Made by a program: the position numbers and the translations under genes
In this document: one piece after another, positions 6,633 through 13,410 of the stretch
How positions within the stretch are numbered: position 1 is the first letter of the stretch
How the letters are laid out: each line of letters begins with the position of its first letter
Origin: JASFQI01 sp050115555
Lineage (GTDB): Bacteria; Desulfobacterota; DSM-4660; Desulfatiglandales; HGW-15
Assembly: GCA_050115555.1 (NCBI GenBank)
Contig: JASFQI010000112.1
Coordinates: 1 to 13,647 of the forward strand
Direction: 5' to 3'
DNA: 13,647 bases
Notes under the pieces: generated by a model
Database searches by the model: none
Seen by the model: the letters and a program-made list of their open reading frames with translations, nothing else
Told to the model about the DNA's origin: nothing

Positions 6633-7979
6633 TCAGCGCACCTCGTGGACACAGCGGAAGATGCCGGGGTCCAGGTCCACGCCGTGAGTTCGAATATGCT
6701 CCAGGAAAAGAGAGGCGGTCTCGGTTCCGTGAAACGTCCCGAAAATTTTGCCATCCTCGTCCACGCCCTTCTGCTTGAACACGAATACGGGTCGGATCGA
6801 GATGTCGTCCCCCCCCATGCCCGAGATCTCGGAAATGGAGACAATGCGGCGTTTTCCGTCGGGAAGCCGGGCCAGTTGGACAATGATGTTGATCGCGCTT
6901 GCCAGGAGCCCGCGAAGGGCCCTCTCAGAGAAGAATGAGGTCCCCATGCTGGACATGACCTCCAGGCGGGAGAGGGCATCCTTGGGCGTGTTGGCGTGGA
7001 CCGTGCTCATGGACCCTGGGTGGCCCGTGTTCATGGCCTGGAGCATGTCCATGACCTCGGCCCCGCGGGCCTCGCCCACGATGATGCGGTCCGGCCTCAT
7101 GCGAAGGCTGTTTTTGACCAGGTCCGTGAGGGTGACCTCTCCACGGCCCTCTACGTTAGCCGGGCGGGATTCCAGCTTGACCACGTGGGGCTGCTCGAGC
7201 TGGAGCTCGGCGCTGTCCTCGATGGTGATGATCCGCTCGCTGTGGGGAATGAAGCCGGAGAGCACGTTGAGGAGCGTAGTCTTGCCCGCACCGGTGCCGC
7301 CGGAGATCAGGATGTTGAGCTTGGTCCGGACCGCGCCCTTGAGAAAGGCCAGCATCTCCGGGACCAGGGCCAGGGTCCCCAAGAGGTCCTCCTCAGTGAG
7401 GGGGTTCTCGCGGAATTTACGAATGGAGAGGACCGGGCCGTTCAGGGCCAGGGGGGGGATGATGACGTTGACCCGGGAGCCGTCCAAGAGCCGGGCGTCC
7501 ACCATGGGGGAGGACTCGTCGATGCGACGTCCCACCGAGGAGACGATCTTGTCGATGATCTGCATCAAGTGGTCTGGGTCGCGGAACTGGATGGAGGTGG
7601 GTTGGAGGAAACCTCCCTTTTCCACGTATACCTGGTCCGCTCCGTTGACCAGGATGTCCTGAATGTCCGGGTCGTTCACCAGGGGCTCGATAGGGCCCAG
7701 CCCGAGGATCTCGTTCATGAGGTCCGAGACGAGCAGGTGCCGTTCCTTCTGGTTCAGGGGGACCTTCTCCGCGGCTGTGATCTCCTCCAGGGCCTCGCGC
7801 ACGGAGGCGGCCAGGGCATCCCTGGGCAGGTCCGTGATGGTGGCCAGGTCCAGTTGCTCCACCAATCGGAAGTGGACCATGGACTTGATGGAGTTGAAGG
7901 TCTCCCGGTCCAGTTGGGAGCCGTTCATGACCCGGTCGGACCAAGTTTTTCCGGATTTGAGTCGTGCGCTCAGCTTCAT
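6633..7979 (-). CDS. cpaF: CpaF/TadA, pilus assembly ATPase (secretion ATPase, GspE superfamily)
   Basis: A 448-residue cytoplasmic hexameric ATPase that powers Flp pilus extension, and in studied systems also retraction. It has an N-terminal helical domain (about 25-100, ERHLLVSDLMNEILGLGPIEPLV), the 'DILVNG' N2 domain (about 104-190), and the ATPase domain with Walker A GGTGAGKTT (227-235), Asp box ITIEDSAELQL (251-261), Walker B RIIVGEARGAE (298-308) and His box NTGHPGSMSTVHANT (317-331). All catalytic motifs are intact. The start at 7979 follows an in-frame stop closely upstream, but no good SD precedes it. A 5-codon reading frame (ATG at 7993) ends in a TGA that overlaps the cpaF ATG, so re-initiation is possible; Met18 (7928) is the alternative start. 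Confidence 0.97.
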   Translation of the reverse strand: MKLSARLKSGKTWSDRVMNGSQLDRETFNSIKSMVHFRLVEQLDLATITDLPRDALAASVREALEEITAAEKVPLNQKERHLLVSDLMNEILGLGPIEPLVNDPDIQDILVNGADQVYVEKGGFLQPTSIQFRDPDHLMQIIDKIVSSVGRRIDESSPMVDARLLDGSRVNVIIPPLALNGPVLSIRKFRENPLTEEDLLGTLALVPEMLAFLKGAVRTKLNILISGGTGAGKTTLLNVLSGFIPHSERIITIEDSAELQLEQPHVVKLESRPANVEGRGEVTLTDLVKNSLRMRPDRIIVGEARGAEVMDMLQAMNTGHPGSMSTVHANTPKDALSRLEVMSSMGTSFFSERALRGLLASAINIIVQLARLPDGKRRIVSISEISGMGGDDISIRPVFVFKQKGVDEDGKIFGTFHGTETASLFLEHIRTHGVDLDPGIFRCVHEVR

Positions 7980-8028
7980 GGGAAAAGGCTCATTTTTTTA
8001 GACGCTTCAAGTGAAGAGCTTTTTTGCT

Positions 8029-9201
8029 TCAACCTTTACGGGAGAAGAGGGAACCCAACATACCCCTTGATTCCCCATCGCTGCGGACAGGGGCGCTCAT
8101 ACCGGTGAGCAAGCTGGCGAGGCGTCGGATGTCCCGGTTGATGCCTGATTTCTCACGCGCGATCCGAAGGGTCTTTCCCTTGTTCACCGCCTGCATGAGG
8201 GATTGATAATCGTTGGCAACGGTGGCGAACACGGGCTGCTTGAAGATGTTCGCAAGATCGCCGGTGGTGAACTCGCTTTTGCGAACCTGGCGGTTCAGGA
8301 CGATCCGGACCTTTCCATCCCCGTAGCTGAGGTCCTGGAACAGGTCCAGGGTCCGCTGTACGCTCTTGATCACGGGGAGGGTCTGCTGGGCGATGATTAG
8401 GATCGTGTCCGCCGTGTCCAGCACGGCAAGGGACCGGTCAGAGAGGTCATGGGGCAGGTCCACCACGGTGTAGTCCATGTGCCGCTGCACCAGGGCGAGC
8501 ATGTGGCGCACATCCTCCCCGCTCACCTGGTCCGCGTCGCTGATCTCCTCCGGCGCGGGCAGGACGTAAAAGCCGTTGGGGTGATGGGCCAGGGAGGAGA
8601 AGAAGAGCTTGTGGTCCATGCGCTCCAGGTCTTTCACGAGATCAAACCCCGTGTAAGTGGAGGGCATGTTCAGACAGATCCCCACGTCCCCGCGGTAGAG
8701 GTTCAGGTCGGCCAGAAGGACTTTTTCGCCGGTGGCGTGGGTGAGGTGGTCCGCCAGGTTCAGGGACAGGCTGGTGACCCCCTGACCGCCCTTGAGGCTG
8801 AAAAGGGCGATGACCTCCCCGTTCTGCCCGGCCACATTGCCAAGGGCCCGCTTCACGGCGTGGAGGGCGTCCCCGTTCGTGCCCGGATAGACCAGGTAGT
8901 CGGCCACGCCCGCCCGGAGCCCTTGAAGGATCAGGTCCGGGTCTTTTTCCCGGGCCAGGATGAAGATCGCGCAGTCAGGGAGATGACGGGAGAGGCGCTG
9001 GACGAATTCCAGACCCTGGGCGGTCCTTTCGGTCAAGTCTACGAATACCGCGCCGGGCTGGATTTCACGGACCGTGCTGTAGGCCGCATGAAAGTCCCGG
9101 ATCATCTTGACCACATCCACGATCGGATGTATCTCCTCGGCGAGTTGCCGGCTCAGGCCCATGCCTTCGCTGATGATGAACCCTTTGACCTTGTCCGCCA
9201 T
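8029..9201 (-). CDS. cpaE: CpaE/TadZ, MinD/ParA-like pilus localisation ATPase with degenerate Walker A
   Basis: A 390-residue protein. Residues 1-120 form a receiver-like (REC-type) domain (VFVDLTERTAQGLEFVQRL near 52-70, LRAGVADYLVYP near 95-106). Residues 128-380 form a MinD/ParA-like ATPase: Walker A-type FSLKGGQGVTS (K137-S144), VLLADLNLYRGDVG near 161-174, Walker B-like YTVVDLPHDL near 244-253 and a VLNR motif near 301-304. The canonical KGGxGK[TS] has Val in place of the second Lys, an atypical P-loop also found in other CpaE/TadZ proteins. The family marks the pole or site where the Tad machine assembles. The ATG at 9201 was chosen (GAGG ten bases upstream); GTG at 9207, inside the end of cpaC, is an alternative start. 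The gene follows cpaC by seven bases. Confidence 0.93.
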   Translation of the reverse strand: MADKVKGFIISEGMGLSRQLAEEIHPIVDVVKMIRDFHAAYSTVREIQPGAVFVDLTERTAQGLEFVQRLSRHLPDCAIFILAREKDPDLILQGLRAGVADYLVYPGTNGDALHAVKRALGNVAGQNGEVIALFSLKGGQGVTSLSLNLADHLTHATGEKVLLADLNLYRGDVGICLNMPSTYTGFDLVKDLERMDHKLFFSSLAHHPNGFYVLPAPEEISDADQVSGEDVRHMLALVQRHMDYTVVDLPHDLSDRSLAVLDTADTILIIAQQTLPVIKSVQRTLDLFQDLSYGDGKVRIVLNRQVRKSEFTTGDLANIFKQPVFATVANDYQSLMQAVNKGKTLRIAREKSGINRDIRRLASLLTGMSAPVRSDGESRGMLGSLFSRKG

Positions 9202-9208
9202 GATCACG

Positions 9209-10756
9209 TTACCTCGCAAATCCCGTCTCCCCGGTGAACCCCTTCAGTTTGCCGGACTCCGGCCCGAGGTCCATAACCGGCGGTTGGGTCAGGTTCCGAA
9301 CCCGGTTAAGCAGGAAGAAGTCTACGTCGCTGATGTTGTTGCTTTCCCCTTCGCCGGGCAGGCGCGGGACCTCGCCCGGGTTCATGGCCCGCACGAGCCG
9401 TGGGGTCACAATGATGACAAGCTCGCTCTCGGATGTCTCAAACTCCTTGCTGGTAAACAGGCTTCCCAGCACGGGAATATCTCCCAGAAAGGGGATCTTG
9501 CTCACCACGGTTCGGGTCTCCTCGTTCAGGAGCCCGGCCATGGCAAAGGTCTGTCCGTCCTTGAGTTGCAGCGTGGTGGACCCCCGGCGGGTGCGAAGGC
9601 CCGGAACGGCCACACCGCCCGTGGCCACACTCAGGGATGTGTCCAGGCTGCTCACCTCGGGCTCCACTTGGATCGTGATGGTCTCTTTTCCCACCACCGT
9701 GGGCGTAAACCGAAGCATAACCCCGAAGGTCTTGTATTCGATGGTGATCTGGCCGGAGTCCCCCTGAATCGGATAGGGGTACTCCCCGCCCACCATGAAC
9801 TCGGCCTGCTGACCGCTCATGGTGACCAGGGTGGGGCTGGCCAGGATGCGGGACAAACCCTGCTCCTTGAGGAGGCTCAGGATGGCCAGGGTGTCGTCCT
9901 CTACTGCGTGGAGGGCCACCTGAAAGGCCGAGCTGAACGGGGAGGTGATGTCCACCTCCGATACCAGAAGCTGTTCCTCATAGTCGAGGAGACTGGAGCT
10001 CAAGTCGTTAATGGTTCCCCGGGCGTTCCTGTCCGTGTTGGTTGCAAGATCACGCAAAAGCCTGGCCTCAGCACTCCCGGTCGCCTCTCCGGCCGGAAAG
10101 ACGCCTACGGTCCAGTCTTGGTTGTTCAGGAAGGAGAGCCCCATCTGCTTCAGGCCGGAGCGGGAGACCTCGGCGATCTTGACCTCGAGTTGGACCTGCT
10201 GGGACCCCCGGAGCGTGAGCATGTTGACCGCGCTGACCCCGAAGCTGTCAACGACCATGAGGACGGCGTCCATGACCTCCTGGCTCTCCACCTCGCCGAA
10301 CAGGAGGACGCCGCCGTCCTTGGCGCTGAGGAGGCGGACCTTCTCGGTCCCATCCACCAGGCGTCCGATGCGTTCCGCGATCCTCTGGAGCCGGTTGTCC
10401 GGCACCGTCGGCACAAAGACCTTCACGTCATAGACATCGGCCCGGTCATCCCCATGCCAGAGGGTCAGGGCCGTGATGCCCTTGTCCTTGGCCATGATCA
10501 GGGCCTGGGTCGGGGTAATGAGCTCCACATCGGCAATGGTCGGGTCGGCCAGGGCCACGCGTGTGATGACATTTTCAGTCTTCTTGACAAAGGACTTGTG
10601 GAGCTCCACCTCGATCAGACAGGAGGATTGCGCAAAGTCATCGCATTTTGAGGTAGAATTCTTGCTTGGCGCGTCCTCCGAATGTGCCGGAAGGGCCGGC
10701 AGGCATACGGCCTGGAGGATGCATACTGTAAGAATCAGGCATAACCGATTGATCAC
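9209..10756 (-). CDS. cpaC: CpaC/RcpA, outer-membrane secretin of the Tad pilus
   Basis: A 515-residue protein. It starts with GTG (10756) preceded by TAGGAG, which overlaps the cpaB stop with about 8 bases spacing. It has a signal peptide (1-24, ending ALPA), a short Cys-containing spacer (C38, C46), a pilus-secretin N-terminal domain (about 47-115, IEVELHKSFVKKTENVITRVALADPTIADVE), a BON-like domain (about 120-185), and the secretin domain about 188-455. The secretin domain ends in the classical signature VPGLRTRRGSTTLQLKDGQTFAMAGLL (384-410) and IPFLGDIPVLGSLF (421-434), followed by ELVIIVTPRLV (445-455). The C-terminal ~60 residues after residue 460 are a Pro/Gly-rich tail without a recognised domain. 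The multimer forms the outer-membrane channel through which the pilus passes. Confidence 0.96.
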   Translation of the reverse strand: MINRLCLILTVCILQAVCLPALPAHSEDAPSKNSTSKCDDFAQSSCLIEVELHKSFVKKTENVITRVALADPTIADVELITPTQALIMAKDKGITALTLWHGDDRADVYDVKVFVPTVPDNRLQRIAERIGRLVDGTEKVRLLSAKDGGVLLFGEVESQEVMDAVLMVVDSFGVSAVNMLTLRGSQQVQLEVKIAEVSRSGLKQMGLSFLNNQDWTVGVFPAGEATGSAEARLLRDLATNTDRNARGTINDLSSSLLDYEEQLLVSEVDITSPFSSAFQVALHAVEDDTLAILSLLKEQGLSRILASPTLVTMSGQQAEFMVGGEYPYPIQGDSGQITIEYKTFGVMLRFTPTVVGKETITIQVEPEVSSLDTSLSVATGGVAVPGLRTRRGSTTLQLKDGQTFAMAGLLNEETRTVVSKIPFLGDIPVLGSLFTSKEFETSESELVIIVTPRLVRAMNPGEVPRLPGEGESNNISDVDFFLLNRVRNLTQPPVMDLGPESGKLKGFTGETGFAR

Positions 10757-10767
10757 GTCTTGATCTC

Positions 10768-11826
10768 CTAGCGAGAAAACACTCGATAGTCGCGTTGCTC
10801 TCCCTTAATAATGTCCACTTGGAGGGACTCCAATTTTACCGCCAGGAGGTCGCTGAGATGGACGATTCCACCGGGCGTGCGGCCCGGGTCGTCCGGGTTC
10901 CGGCTCACGAAACGGATGATGCTCTTGCTGGTGGCATCCGAGACCACAGTCAGAATCCGGGCCTGCGCCGGTGTCACCAGCAAGGTCACCCGGTGGACCG
11001 GGCCTTCCCTTCCCACAGAGAGGTTCAGGGCTCGTTCTGTGGCGAGAATCTCCACATTCTGGAGCAGCACCCTGGAGGACATGGACGTCTCAGTGACTTT
11101 TCCTTTGGCGCCGGGTTGAGTCTCTCCGCCGGTTGCGAACTTGCTGATGGGGCAGGTCACCATCACGTCTACACGGTCCCTGGGCCTCAAAACGCCCAGG
11201 ACGCCGTCTGTATCACGGGTGACCAGGGTGAAGGCCCGCATGCCTTTCCCGGGCACGGGAAGAACGCCCCGATTCGATGCGCCGGCCTGCTGAACGCCCG
11301 AGTCATAGGAAAAGGCCGTGGGCAGGTTTTCCAAAGACGCGAGGTCCTGCTCGTTGCGGGCAATCAGCCGGATCCGGGCGGTCTCGGCAGCCGCGATCAG
11401 CGCTGGCGCCTGGTCCGGCCGGACCAGGAGGGAAACGGGCCACTCTCGCTCTTTCCTGCTGACCTTGCTGGAGGGTGCGGAATCCTTGTCTCCGGCATCA
11501 TAGACCTCCACCCCTTGAAGGACTACGCGGGTGATTGCGGCCCCCGGTTTCTTGGGGATGGTGGAGGTGGCCAGGACATCCACCCAGTCGCCCTTCTCGA
11601 TCTTCCCTGCGAGCCCGGAGACGCTGTCCACCTGGACGGCCACGACCCGCATGCCCTCGGGGATCCGTTGGGAAAGGGTCTTGGATTTTTCCGGTGCAGG
11701 TGCGACGACCTGGACCGGCTTTTGCTGAGGCTTGGGACGGTTCAGGTACCAGTACACGGCCCTGGCCGCAATCAGTCCCAGGACAATGGATAGGACAAGG
11801 GCGATCAGCCCGCGAAACTTACGCAT
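10768..11826 (-). CDS. cpaB: CpaB/RcpC pilus assembly protein with two tandem RcpC-type domains
   Basis: A 352-residue periplasmic protein anchored by an N-terminal TM helix (about 6-27) followed by a Pro-rich linker (31-46). It contains two similar units. Unit A (about 56-159) reads PEGMRVVAVQVDSVSGLAGKI, KGDWVDVLATSTI, TRVVLQGVEVY, WPVSLLVRPDQAPALIAAAETARIRLIARN. Unit B (about 193-312) reads GKGMRAFTLVTRDTDGVLGVL, PRDRVDVMVTCPI, SRVLLQNVEILA, HRVTLLVTPAQARILTVVSDATSKSIIRFVSRN. Most family members have an N-terminal SAF domain and one RcpC domain; here an obvious SAF domain is missing and the RcpC unit seems duplicated, which also explains the greater length. CpaB links secretin and inner-membrane parts and may contact peptidoglycan. 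SD AGAGGAG is present about 11 bases before the ATG. Confidence 0.93.
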   Translation of the reverse strand: MRKFRGLIALVLSIVLGLIAARAVYWYLNRPKPQQKPVQVVAPAPEKSKTLSQRIPEGMRVVAVQVDSVSGLAGKIEKGDWVDVLATSTIPKKPGAAITRVVLQGVEVYDAGDKDSAPSSKVSRKEREWPVSLLVRPDQAPALIAAAETARIRLIARNEQDLASLENLPTAFSYDSGVQQAGASNRGVLPVPGKGMRAFTLVTRDTDGVLGVLRPRDRVDVMVTCPISKFATGGETQPGAKGKVTETSMSSRVLLQNVEILATERALNLSVGREGPVHRVTLLVTPAQARILTVVSDATSKSIIRFVSRNPDDPGRTPGGIVHLSDLLAVKLESLQVDIIKGEQRDYRVFSR

Positions 11827-11875
11827 GAATAGAGTTGCTCCTCTTGCGTTTCATATATGTCCGTTTTCGGTTCTC

Positions 11876-12283
11876 TCACGGAAAGGCCATGACGGCCTGG
11901 GCACTCAGTGTTTGCGGCACCAGCTCGGCCGGGAGAAAGCCGGTCAGAGGATTGTAGGGAGCCTTCGGGACCTCAACCACGATACGTCTGGGGTACTCGC
12001 CGGCGGGAATAATCTCGGTCACCACAAGCTCTTCGTCCAGGTCTCCAAGCCAGTAGGCCTCCATCACGGCCTTTGTGGCGTAGTATAGGGCCTCGGCGTC
12101 GTCCTCGGCCTTGATCCCTGCCCGGGCCCCCTCAGAGGCGGCATTGGTCAGCACGATCTGGGAGGTGAGGACCCACCCGTACTCGATGATTCCGAAGAGG
12201 ATGAGCAGGAGCACCGGCAGCACCAGGGCGAACTCCAATGCTGATGCGCCTCGTTCGGAACGAGGATTCTTCCGCGGTTTCAT
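11876..12283 (-). CDS. tadE: TadE-like minor pseudopilin
   Basis: A 135-residue protein. The ATG at 12283 overlaps the prepilin peptidase stop codon (ATGA), a typical translational coupling; the frame stays open upstream, but that part belongs to cpaA in another frame. The N-terminus MKPRKNPRSERGASALEFALVLPVLLLILFGIIEYGWVL has the prepilin pattern: basic leader, Gly12 before the predicted cleavage site, Glu17 at +5 and Phe18 at +6, then a TM helix. After that comes the TadE-like TNAASEGARAGIKA segment. It should be cleaved by the prepilin peptidase encoded just upstream and act as a minor pilus component or priming factor. Classic tadF is not seen. Confidence 0.92.
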   Translation of the reverse strand: MKPRKNPRSERGASALEFALVLPVLLLILFGIIEYGWVLTSQIVLTNAASEGARAGIKAEDDAEALYYATKAVMEAYWLGDLDEELVVTEIIPAGEYPRRIVVEVPKAPYNPLTGFLPAELVPQTLSAQAVMAFP

Positions 12284-12810
12284 GGTATGGCTTTTCCCAC
12301 CAGAAAAAAGGCTGCGACCCCAACGGCCAAGGCAAGGGTGTAGGGGAAGCTCTGGCCTTTTGCCGTCCCTTGGAACCATTGCCCGCTCAGGACCCCGACC
12401 TTGAGGTCGAGCCAGACCCCTCGATGTCCCTGCCCGCTGGGCGGGAGGGCCAGGAGGATTAAGGCGATCAGGCCGCCGGCCATGGCGCCATACAGGAAAA
12501 TCCAGAACACGCGCTCAGGACCTACCCACGCTCCCAGGGTCCCCAGGCACTTGACATCCCCCCCTCCCATGCCACCCAGGGCAAAGGGGAGAAGGAGAAG
12601 CAGGCAGCCCAGCCCCAGCCCTTTCAGAGCGAATAGGCCGCCGGCCGGGAGTCCCAGGGTCATGGAGTGATAAAGCACGCCTCCGCATGCAAAGGGGACG
12701 GTCAGGAGGTTCGGAATTTGCTTGGTCCGAAGATCCATGCAGAGACATGCGGCCATGAGCGCCACAGCCACGATGCCGGGCGGGCTGAGCATTCCTCCCG
12801 CGTCCTGCAT
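12280..12810 (-). CDS. cpaA: CpaA/TadV prepilin peptidase (A24 aspartic protease)
   Basis: A 176-residue polytopic membrane protein. It cleaves the leader peptides of Flp and TadE at the Gly|X bond on the cytoplasmic face. The two catalytic Asp residues are visible: Asp26 in CMDLRTKQIPNLLT and Asp85 in GMGGGDVKCLG (the GxGD motif). About five to six hydrophobic helices are present. It lacks the N-terminal methylase domain of PilD-type enzymes, as usual for TadV/CpaA. The ATG at 12810 has GGAGG six bases upstream; Met7 has an SD too close to be used. It lies 63 bases behind flp and overlaps tadE by four bases. Confidence 0.95.
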   Translation of the reverse strand: MQDAGGMLSPPGIVAVALMAACLCMDLRTKQIPNLLTVPFACGGVLYHSMTLGLPAGGLFALKGLGLGCLLLLLPFALGGMGGGDVKCLGTLGAWVGPERVFWIFLYGAMAGGLIALILLALPPSGQGHRGVWLDLKVGVLSGQWFQGTAKGQSFPYTLALAVGVAAFFLVGKAIP

Positions 12811-12873
12811 AAGCGTCCTCCCATGATTCCGTTCCTGTATCGCCCGATGTCGTGTACAGTTCCTGGGGCCTGC

Positions 12874-13080
12874 TTACTTCTCCACGGCCGAGGTCTCGGA
12901 GACCTGCTCTGTCGCATCCCCCAGCATGTCTGCAATGGCGGCGAAAAGCCCTTTGAGCTTGTCTCCGAACATGCCCAGCACCGCCACGAGCAGGGCGGCC
13001 ATGATCCCGACGATGAGACCATACTCAATCGCTGTGGCCCCGGACTCGTCCTGCCATAACCTCTTCAAGAGATGTTTCAT
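12874..13080 (-). CDS. flp: Flp major pilin, first gene of the riboswitch-led Tad operon
   Basis: A 68-residue prepilin with leader MKHLLKRLWQDESG, predicted cleavage Gly14|Ala15, Glu19 (+5) and Tyr20 (+6) in the family motif ATAIEYGLIVG, a hydrophobic helix (about 17-38) and a short polar C-terminus (LGDATEQVSETSAVEK). Length and motif are typical of Flp pilins, the subunits of the adhesive Tad pilus fibre. The ATG is preceded by GGGAGG with six bases spacing, and this SD follows immediately after the U-tract of an intrinsic terminator. There is no other open frame between the upstream cobalamin riboswitch and this gene. Confidence 0.95.
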   Translation of the reverse strand: MKHLLKRLWQDESGATAIEYGLIVGIMAALLVAVLGMFGDKLKGLFAAIADMLGDATEQVSETSAVEK

Positions 13081-13086
13081 GGTTCG

Positions 13087-13092
13087 CCTCCC
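13087..13092 (-). promoter_or_regulatory. flp Shine-Dalgarno, placed directly behind the leader terminator
   Basis: GGGAGG six bases before the flp ATG. It is separated from the terminator U-tract (13100-13094) by a single base. The octamer TTCGGGAG (13095-13088) that contains it is exactly complementary to CTCCCGAA (13167-13160) in the 3' arm of the upstream P13-like hairpin, so it could be masked in one RNA fold. Confidence 0.8.
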
Positions 13093-13093
13093 G

Positions 13094-13134
13094 AAAAAAA
13101 ATCCTCAAACGCCATACACATGGGTTTGAGGATT
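13094..13134 (-). terminator. Intrinsic terminator of the riboswitch expression platform
   Basis: On the - strand AATCCTCAAAC (13134-13124) pairs perfectly with GTTTGAGGATT (13110-13100). An inner CCAT/ATGG stem with a GTGT loop and one bulged C lengthens it to about 15 pairs, and a run of T (13100-13094) follows. It is positioned between the aptamer and the flp start codon, so transcription of the whole pilus operon from the leader promoter must pass it. This is the standard place for a riboswitch-controlled terminator. Confidence 0.9.
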
Positions 13135-13160
13135 GCCCTTTTTTTATCCACAACACCACT

Positions 13161-13191
13161 TCGGGAGACGTTCGCCGCATTGATCTCCCGA
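13161..13191 (-). promoter_or_regulatory. P13-like hairpin of the cobalamin riboswitch
   Basis: Perfect 8-base stem TCGGGAGA (13191-13184) / TCTCCCGA (13168-13161) with a 15-base loop. The loop contains GCGG (13178-13175), complementary to CCGC (13314-13311) in the L5 region of the aptamer. In characterised cobalamin riboswitches a kissing interaction between L5 and the hairpin just after P1 (P13) transmits ligand binding. Position and complementarity fit that, although only four base pairs are evident. Confidence 0.65.
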
Positions 13192-13194
13192 CGA

Positions 13195-13369
13195 CACCCA
13201 GGCAGGTCTTCTGGTTTCCCCGCCCTTTCGGCGGCCTTCCCATCCCGGAAGTTGGGACAGTGGCACAGGAGGCCGAAAGAGTTCCCCATTAGATGGGGGT
13301 CGGAGTCACAGCGGTGGGCCCACTCCCGATTCTCACGGGATTCCCTATTGAGCTCGAGGCACCTGGATG
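13195..13369 (-). promoter_or_regulatory. Cobalamin (B12) riboswitch aptamer in the leader of the Tad pilus operon
   Basis: Read on the - strand, the conserved blocks of the cobalamin (RF00174-type) aptamer occur in the right order: CAGGTGCC (13365-13358), AATAGGGAATCC (13349-13338), GTGAGAATC in the P4 hairpin (13336-13328), CCGCTGT (13314-13308; usual CCACTGT/CCGCCACTGT area), GTGCCACTG (13266-13258), GGGAAGGC (13241-13234) and CCAGAAGACCTGCC (13214-13201). P1 closes with CATCCAGG (13369-13362) and CCTGGGTG (13202-13195), including one G-U pair. Side hairpins are visible: TCCCG/CGGGA (P4), CCCCAT/ATGGGG and CCGCC/GGCGG. The large peripheral part after GGGAAGGC suggests the adenosylcobalamin-binding class I, but ligand preference cannot be read reliably. 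Downstream come a P13-like hairpin, an intrinsic terminator and flp on the same strand. Confidence 0.93.
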
Positions 13370-13381
13370 ATTTTTTCCCTA

Positions 13382-13410
13382 AAAGTAGTGGAGTCAATCG
13401 AGCAAGTCAA
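13382..13410 (-). promoter_or_regulatory. Sigma-70 promoter for the riboswitch leader and Tad operon
   Basis: On the - strand TTGACT (13410-13405) and TACTTT (13387-13382) are spaced by exactly 17 bases. The expected start is near 13377-13374, a few bases before P1 of the aptamer, as in many riboswitch leaders. The region upstream is AT-rich (a run of six T at 13430-13425). No other good promoter is visible between here and flp. Confidence 0.75.

Noticed and set aside
9107..10651. Long + strand open frame of 514 codons opposite cpaC
   Set aside because: Antisense shadow of a GC-rich secretin gene whose own frame shows full family motifs; no plausible protein features.
13077..13397. 106-codon open frame on the - strand across the leader of flp, and a 72-codon frame at 13025-13243
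   Set aside because: They run through the conserved cobalamin aptamer blocks, the hairpin and the terminator; no SD or family similarity. Conservation here is explained by RNA structure.
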